Shown in pieces: positions 61,230-64,000 of a stretch of DNA of 64,000 nt (position 1 is the first letter of the stretch; the number at the start of each line of letters is the position of its first letter). Below the pieces are notes generated by a model. It ran no database searches. It was given only the letters and a program-made list of their open reading frames with translations, and was not told where the DNA came from. The translations under genes and the position numbers were made by a program. This stretch comes from JADKAV01 sp037045455 (GTDB lineage: Bacteria; Actinomycetota; Actinomycetes; S36-B12; UBA10799), in the NCBI GenBank assembly GCA_037045455.1, contig JBAOIN010000012.1, forward strand, positions 542,116-606,115, written 5' to 3'.

Positions 61230-61346
61230 CGCGTGTTGCGCGGCGGCGCGTACAACAGTGAAGCCCGCAATGCGCGCTGCGCTAGCCGCAACAGGAACAA
61301 CCCGAACAACAGGAACGACAACAACGGTTGCCGCGTGCTGGTCGCC
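61230..61346 (+). repeat. DGR template repeat (TR)
   Basis: Noncoding template in the same orientation as VR, between avd and the RT. Rich in AAC codons relative to the VR frame (SRNRNNPNNRNDNNGCRVLV if translated). Substituting A in AAC can give many residues but never a stop, a known TR design. The 3' 21 nt equal the VR end. It is not a second FGE gene: the flanking sequence lacks the rest of the fold, apart from short RGGAY-type similarity at its 5' side. Confidence 0.9.
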
Positions 61347-61439
61347 ACGCTTTTCGCCCTGACGGAACTGCCCGGCGGGGTTCGCCCTTCCGGGCCGAGG
61401 CAGAAAAATGGCGGGGCCTGTTCCCGGCCGCGCCCGTGG

Positions 61440-61563
61440 CCCAGGCTGTCAGCCTGGGCTACGGCCGGGCATATACCAACGGCCCCGCGCCCTGGGTTCG
61501 TCCCTGGCGCGGGGCCAGCTCACCTTTCAAGACCTGTAGGTCTACCGCAGACCTGACAGGTCT
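61440..61563. repeat. Cluster of hairpins between TR and RT
   Basis: Three dyads: CCCAGGCTG/CAGCCTGGG (61440-61458), GGCCCCGCGCC/GGCGCGGGGCC (61481-61516, 11-bp stem) and AGACCTGT/ACAGGTCT (61530-61563). The region 61347-61571 has no gene. DGR template RNA extends past TR into this spacer in studied systems, so these stems may be part of the RNA that Avd and RT bind. The last dyad shares its word with the palindrome at 53702. Confidence 0.5.
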
Positions 61564-61571
61564 CGCCCCTC

Positions 61572-62693
61572 ATGTACGCCCAAATCGCTTCCTGGGACAA
61601 CCTGCTGCTGGCCTATCGGCGCGCGGCCAAAGGCAAGCGCGGCCACGCCAACGTGGCCGCCTTCGAGCACCGACTGGAAGACAACCTGCTGGCAGCTGCA
61701 AGAGGAACTGCTCGACCAGAGTTATCGCACCCGGCCCGCTACACCAGCTTCTACATCCACGAACCAAAGCGCCGGCTGATCAGCGCCGCGCCGTTTCGCG
61801 ACCGCGTGGTGCACCACGCGCTGTGCAACCTGATCGAGCCGATCTTCGAGCGCAGCTTCATCGCCGACTCCTACGCCAACCGCGTGGGCAAGGGCACCCA
61901 CCGCGCGCATTGCCCGTGTGCAAGCAGTTTGCACGTCGCTATCGCTACGTGCTGCAATGTGACGTGCGAGCAGTTCTTTCCCAGCATCGACCACGCCATT
62001 CTGCGCGGCATCCTGGCGCGCAAGCTCGACGATCGCAGCCGTGCTCTGGCTGATCGACAGCATCCTGGCCAGCGGCGATGGCGTGCTGAGCGAAGCCTAT
62101 GAGATCGTCTACTTCCCTGGCGATGACCTGTTCGCGTGTGCTGCGCCCGCGCGGCCTGCCGATCGGCAACCTGACCAGCCAGTTCTGGGCCAACTGTCTA
62201 CCTCAACCCGTTCGACCACTTCGTCAAGCGCGAACTGCGCTGCCCGGGCCTATCTGCGCTACGTGGACGACTTCCTGCTGTTCGCGCCGGACAAGGCGAC
62301 GCTTTGGGCGCTGGCGGGCGGCAATCGTGAGACCGTCTGGCCGGGCTGCGTCTTGTCGATTCACCCGGCTGCTGCAGCCTCGACCGGTGGCGCGAAGGGA
62401 TTCCGTTCCTCGGCTTTGTCGTCTATCCGAAGCGTCGCGCGCTGAAGCGCCGCGCCTGGGCGTGCGGCTTACCGGCGGCGGTTCGCGGCGCTGTTGGCGC
62501 CGAGCATGCGCGCCGGGAGATCACGCTTGCCCAGCTGGATGCCAGCGCGCGCGGTTGGGCCAATCATGCGCGCTATGGCAACACAACCGGACTCCGTCGC
62601 GCTGTCCTGAGCGCATGGGTCATCCCCCGCGTCCCGACTCCGCCCACGACTTGCCCGTCGCCCGCACCACGGCCTCGTCCGACGTGCCGGTAA
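61572..62693 (+). CDS. DGR reverse transcriptase, frameshifted
   Basis: About 370 aa across frames from ATG 61572 (MYAQIASWDNLLLAYRRAAKGKRG). Conserved RT blocks: YTSFYIHEPKRRLISAAPFRDRVVHHALCNLIEPIFER, VLQCDVRQFFPSIDHAIL, GLPIGNLTSQFWAN (62162-62182 encodes IGNLTSQ, the DGR-type replacement of the usual QGxxxSP), and the catalytic LRYVDDFLLFA (62260-62271). C-terminal thumb: ASARGWANHARYGNTTGLRRAV. Copies TR RNA with adenine-specific infidelity to make the cDNA that replaces VR. The 3' end is imprecise (62620-62693) because of shifts. Confidence 0.9.
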
Positions 62694-62721
62694 TGGCCGC
62701 CGGGTCCTGGTCTGCGCTCAT
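62640..62721 (-). pseudogene. Truncated 5' fragment of a small-protein gene (DUF4287-like N-terminus)
   Basis: From ATG 62721 the minus strand reads MSADQDPAAITGTSDEAVVR, then ATGKSWAE, which resembles the conserved start SDEAV..ATGK.W of a common small-protein family (DUF4287-like; from memory, uncertain). Similarity ends about 62645 exactly where the RT 3' end lies, and the frame stops soon after. It may be a gene cut by DGR arrival, or another assembly joint. Confidence 0.38.
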
Positions 62722-62744
62722 CGCTGCACCTCCCGCAATCAAGG

Positions 62745-62750
62745 TATAAT
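62745..62750 (+). promoter_or_regulatory. TATAAT -10 box before the PrsW gene
   Basis: Perfect TATAAT 33 bp before the preferred start at 62783; no obvious -35 hexamer. Confidence 0.33.
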
Positions 62751-62782
62751 CAGCCGTCTATGCCAATTGTAACACGCACACA

Positions 62783-63782
62783 ATGGGGTGGAGGGGCAGG
62801 TCGACGGCTGGTAACGTGCTGCTCCTGTCAATGGTGGCCGCGGCCGTGCCGGTGGCGCTCTGACGCGGGGGCTGATCTACTGGGTCGACCGCTACGAGAA
62901 GGAGCCGTGGTGGCTGCTGTCGGCGGCCTTCCTGTGGGGGGCCATTCCGGCGGCGCTGCTGGCGCTGCTCTTCAACACGGTGCTCAGTCTGCCGTTCTAC
63001 CTCCTGCTCGACAGCGGCCCGGCCGAGTTCGTCGCCGGCGGCCTCATCGCGCCGATCATCGAGGAGACGGCCAAGGCGCTCATCCTGTTCCTCATCCTCT
63101 TCCTCTGGCGGCAGGAGTTGGACAGCCCGCTCGACGGCCTCATCTACGGGGCGATGGTCGGCATGGGCTTCGCCATGGTCGAGAACGTGCTCTACTACGT
63201 CTCGGCCTTCCAGGCGGGCGGCCAGGCTGGTGTGGAACGGCACCGTCCTCATGCGCGGCGTCATCTTCGGCCTCAGCCACGCGCTGTATACGTCGCTCGA
63301 CCGGTCTGGGCATCGCCGCCGCCCGGCTCAGCCCCAGCCGCCCGGTGCGCTATCTGGCCCCGCTGCTGGGTCTGGCTCTGGCCATCACCCTGCACGCGCT
63401 GCACAACGTCACCATGTTCACCAGTACGACACTGGGCTTGCTGGCCGGGCTGACGTTCGACTGGGGCGGGGTGGCGCTGACGGCGGTGATCATCGTCCTC
63501 ATCCTCTATCAGGAGCGGCAGTGGATGAAGCGCTATCTGGCCGACGAGGTGGCGCTGGGGACGCTGACGGCCGACGAGTACGAGCTGGTGCGCTCGGCCG
63601 CCGGCCGCAACCGGCGGCGGCTGGGGCTGCTGTTGCGCGAAGGGCCGGACGCCTGGCGGCGCAGCGGCCGGCGCTACCGCGAGTGCAGCGAACTGGCCTA
63701 CTACAAGCGCCACCACGCCATCTTCGGCGACGAACGCAGCCTGGCCGCGGCCGAGCGGCTGCGCGAGTCGTTACGGGCATAG
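62783..63782 (+). CDS. PrsW family glutamic-type intramembrane protease, frameshifted
   Basis: About 332 aa. N-terminal membrane segment NVLLLSMVAAAVPVALL, then GLIYWVDRYEKEPWWLLSAAFLWGAIPAALLALLFN. Family signature IAPIIEETAKALILF with the EE pair, GAMVGMGFAMVENVLYY, GVIFGLSHALYTSL and ITLHALHNVTMF hold the conserved Glu/His residues. The C-terminal ~90 aa are a cytosolic tail (ERQWMKRYLADEV...). Shifts near 62860, 63225 and 63305; stop TAG 63780-63782. PrsW-type proteases cut membrane anti-sigma factors, but relatives are diverse. The last 218 bp of the window hold nothing recognisable. Confidence 0.82.
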
Positions 63783-64000
63783 GGCCGCGAGTAGCGGGGT
63801 CCGCATCTCTCAGACGGCGGACGGGCGCCGAATAGTACACACAAGGTATCAACTGACGGCGGCTGCCCGGGGCAAGCAAGTGAGACGATTGGCCAGCGCC
63901 CGCCCGGCGCTAAAGCGACCGGGCTACGCCACAGCGCCGGCCGAGGCCGGCTTAGAGAGGGTTGATCGCGTTCCGAAGCCCCGTTCACGGGGCGCTGTTG

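Noticed and set aside
61163..61400. A second FGE-type gene around the template repeat
   Set aside because: Only the RGGAY...GCRVLV segment matches; no start, no upstream FGE motifs, and the A-rich pattern fits a noncoding TR.
38619..62693. One large defence island spanning the restriction genes and the DGR
   Set aside because: The probable chimeric joint at about 51,690 lies between them, so their linkage is not supported.

Overview
The window reads as two genomes in one contig. Positions 1 to about 51,690 are high-GC and actinobacterial in character: a methylmalonyl-CoA mutase operon, a single-chain type I fatty acid synthase with its own AcpS and acyl-CoA carboxylase subunits, PPK2, MaoC and trans-acting enoyl-reductase-type proteins, and heavy use of GTG starts and 4-bp ATGA/GTGA gene overlaps. 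Positions from about 51,690 to 64,000 have a different style: isolated genes, TATAAT boxes, intergenic arrays of CGCAAAG and CAGATT words, an M23 peptidase, LplA, a ComEA-like protein, a NACHT/FGE protein, a reverse transcriptase and PrsW. This suggests a Chloroflexota-like bacterium (inference). Both flanking genes are cut mid-domain at the joint, so a chimeric metagenomic contig is the simplest reading.

Left part, in order: mutA(partial)-mutB-meaB (1-3358); a matrixin-like protease and a DUF1800/DUF1501 secreted pair (3402-7786); housekeeping and accessory metabolism (7966-20768) punctuated by palindromic intergenic elements, two of them copies of one 88-bp family; a VapBC-type toxin-antitoxin pair (20854-21530); a secreted phosphodiesterase with a first AcpS; a GGDEF-EAL protein; the fas-acpS-accB-accD operon (25603-36487) preceded by a dyad operator; TetR, a secreted protein and a hemerythrin. 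From 38.6 kb a lower-GC defence island begins: a protein with four zinc modules and a GIY-YIG-like nuclease domain, a pentapeptide-repeat protein, and a minus-strand operon hsdM-hsdS-hsdR followed by a DUF262-DUF1524-RAMA (GmrSD-like) restriction protein. The island ends with a recombinase-like gene lacking catalytic residues, coupled to a DDE-transposase-like gene cut by the contig joint.

The most exciting content is at 57.4-62.7 kb: a complete diversity-generating retroelement (DGR). Its order is target gene with 3' variable region (VR), avd, template repeat (TR), reverse transcriptase. The target is a NACHT (STAND) NTPase fused to a C-terminal formylglycine-generating-enzyme (FGE)/C-type-lectin domain. 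Over the last 60 nt, VR and TR differ at 12 positions, all adenines in TR, while all 41 non-A positions are identical. The RT carries IGNLTSQ and YVDD motifs. Thus an NLR-like sensor appears to have its recognition surface diversified by adenine mutagenesis.

A caution runs through the whole window. Many genes are broken by frameshifts that, wherever I could resolve them, are explained by one or two extra bases, with conserved protein continuing immediately in the next frame. They are sparse in most of the left part and dense at 23.5-24.7, 44.2-47.3 and 51.7-62.9 kb. I treat most as uncorrected insertion errors of the reads, not as gene decay, and give gene extents across them.
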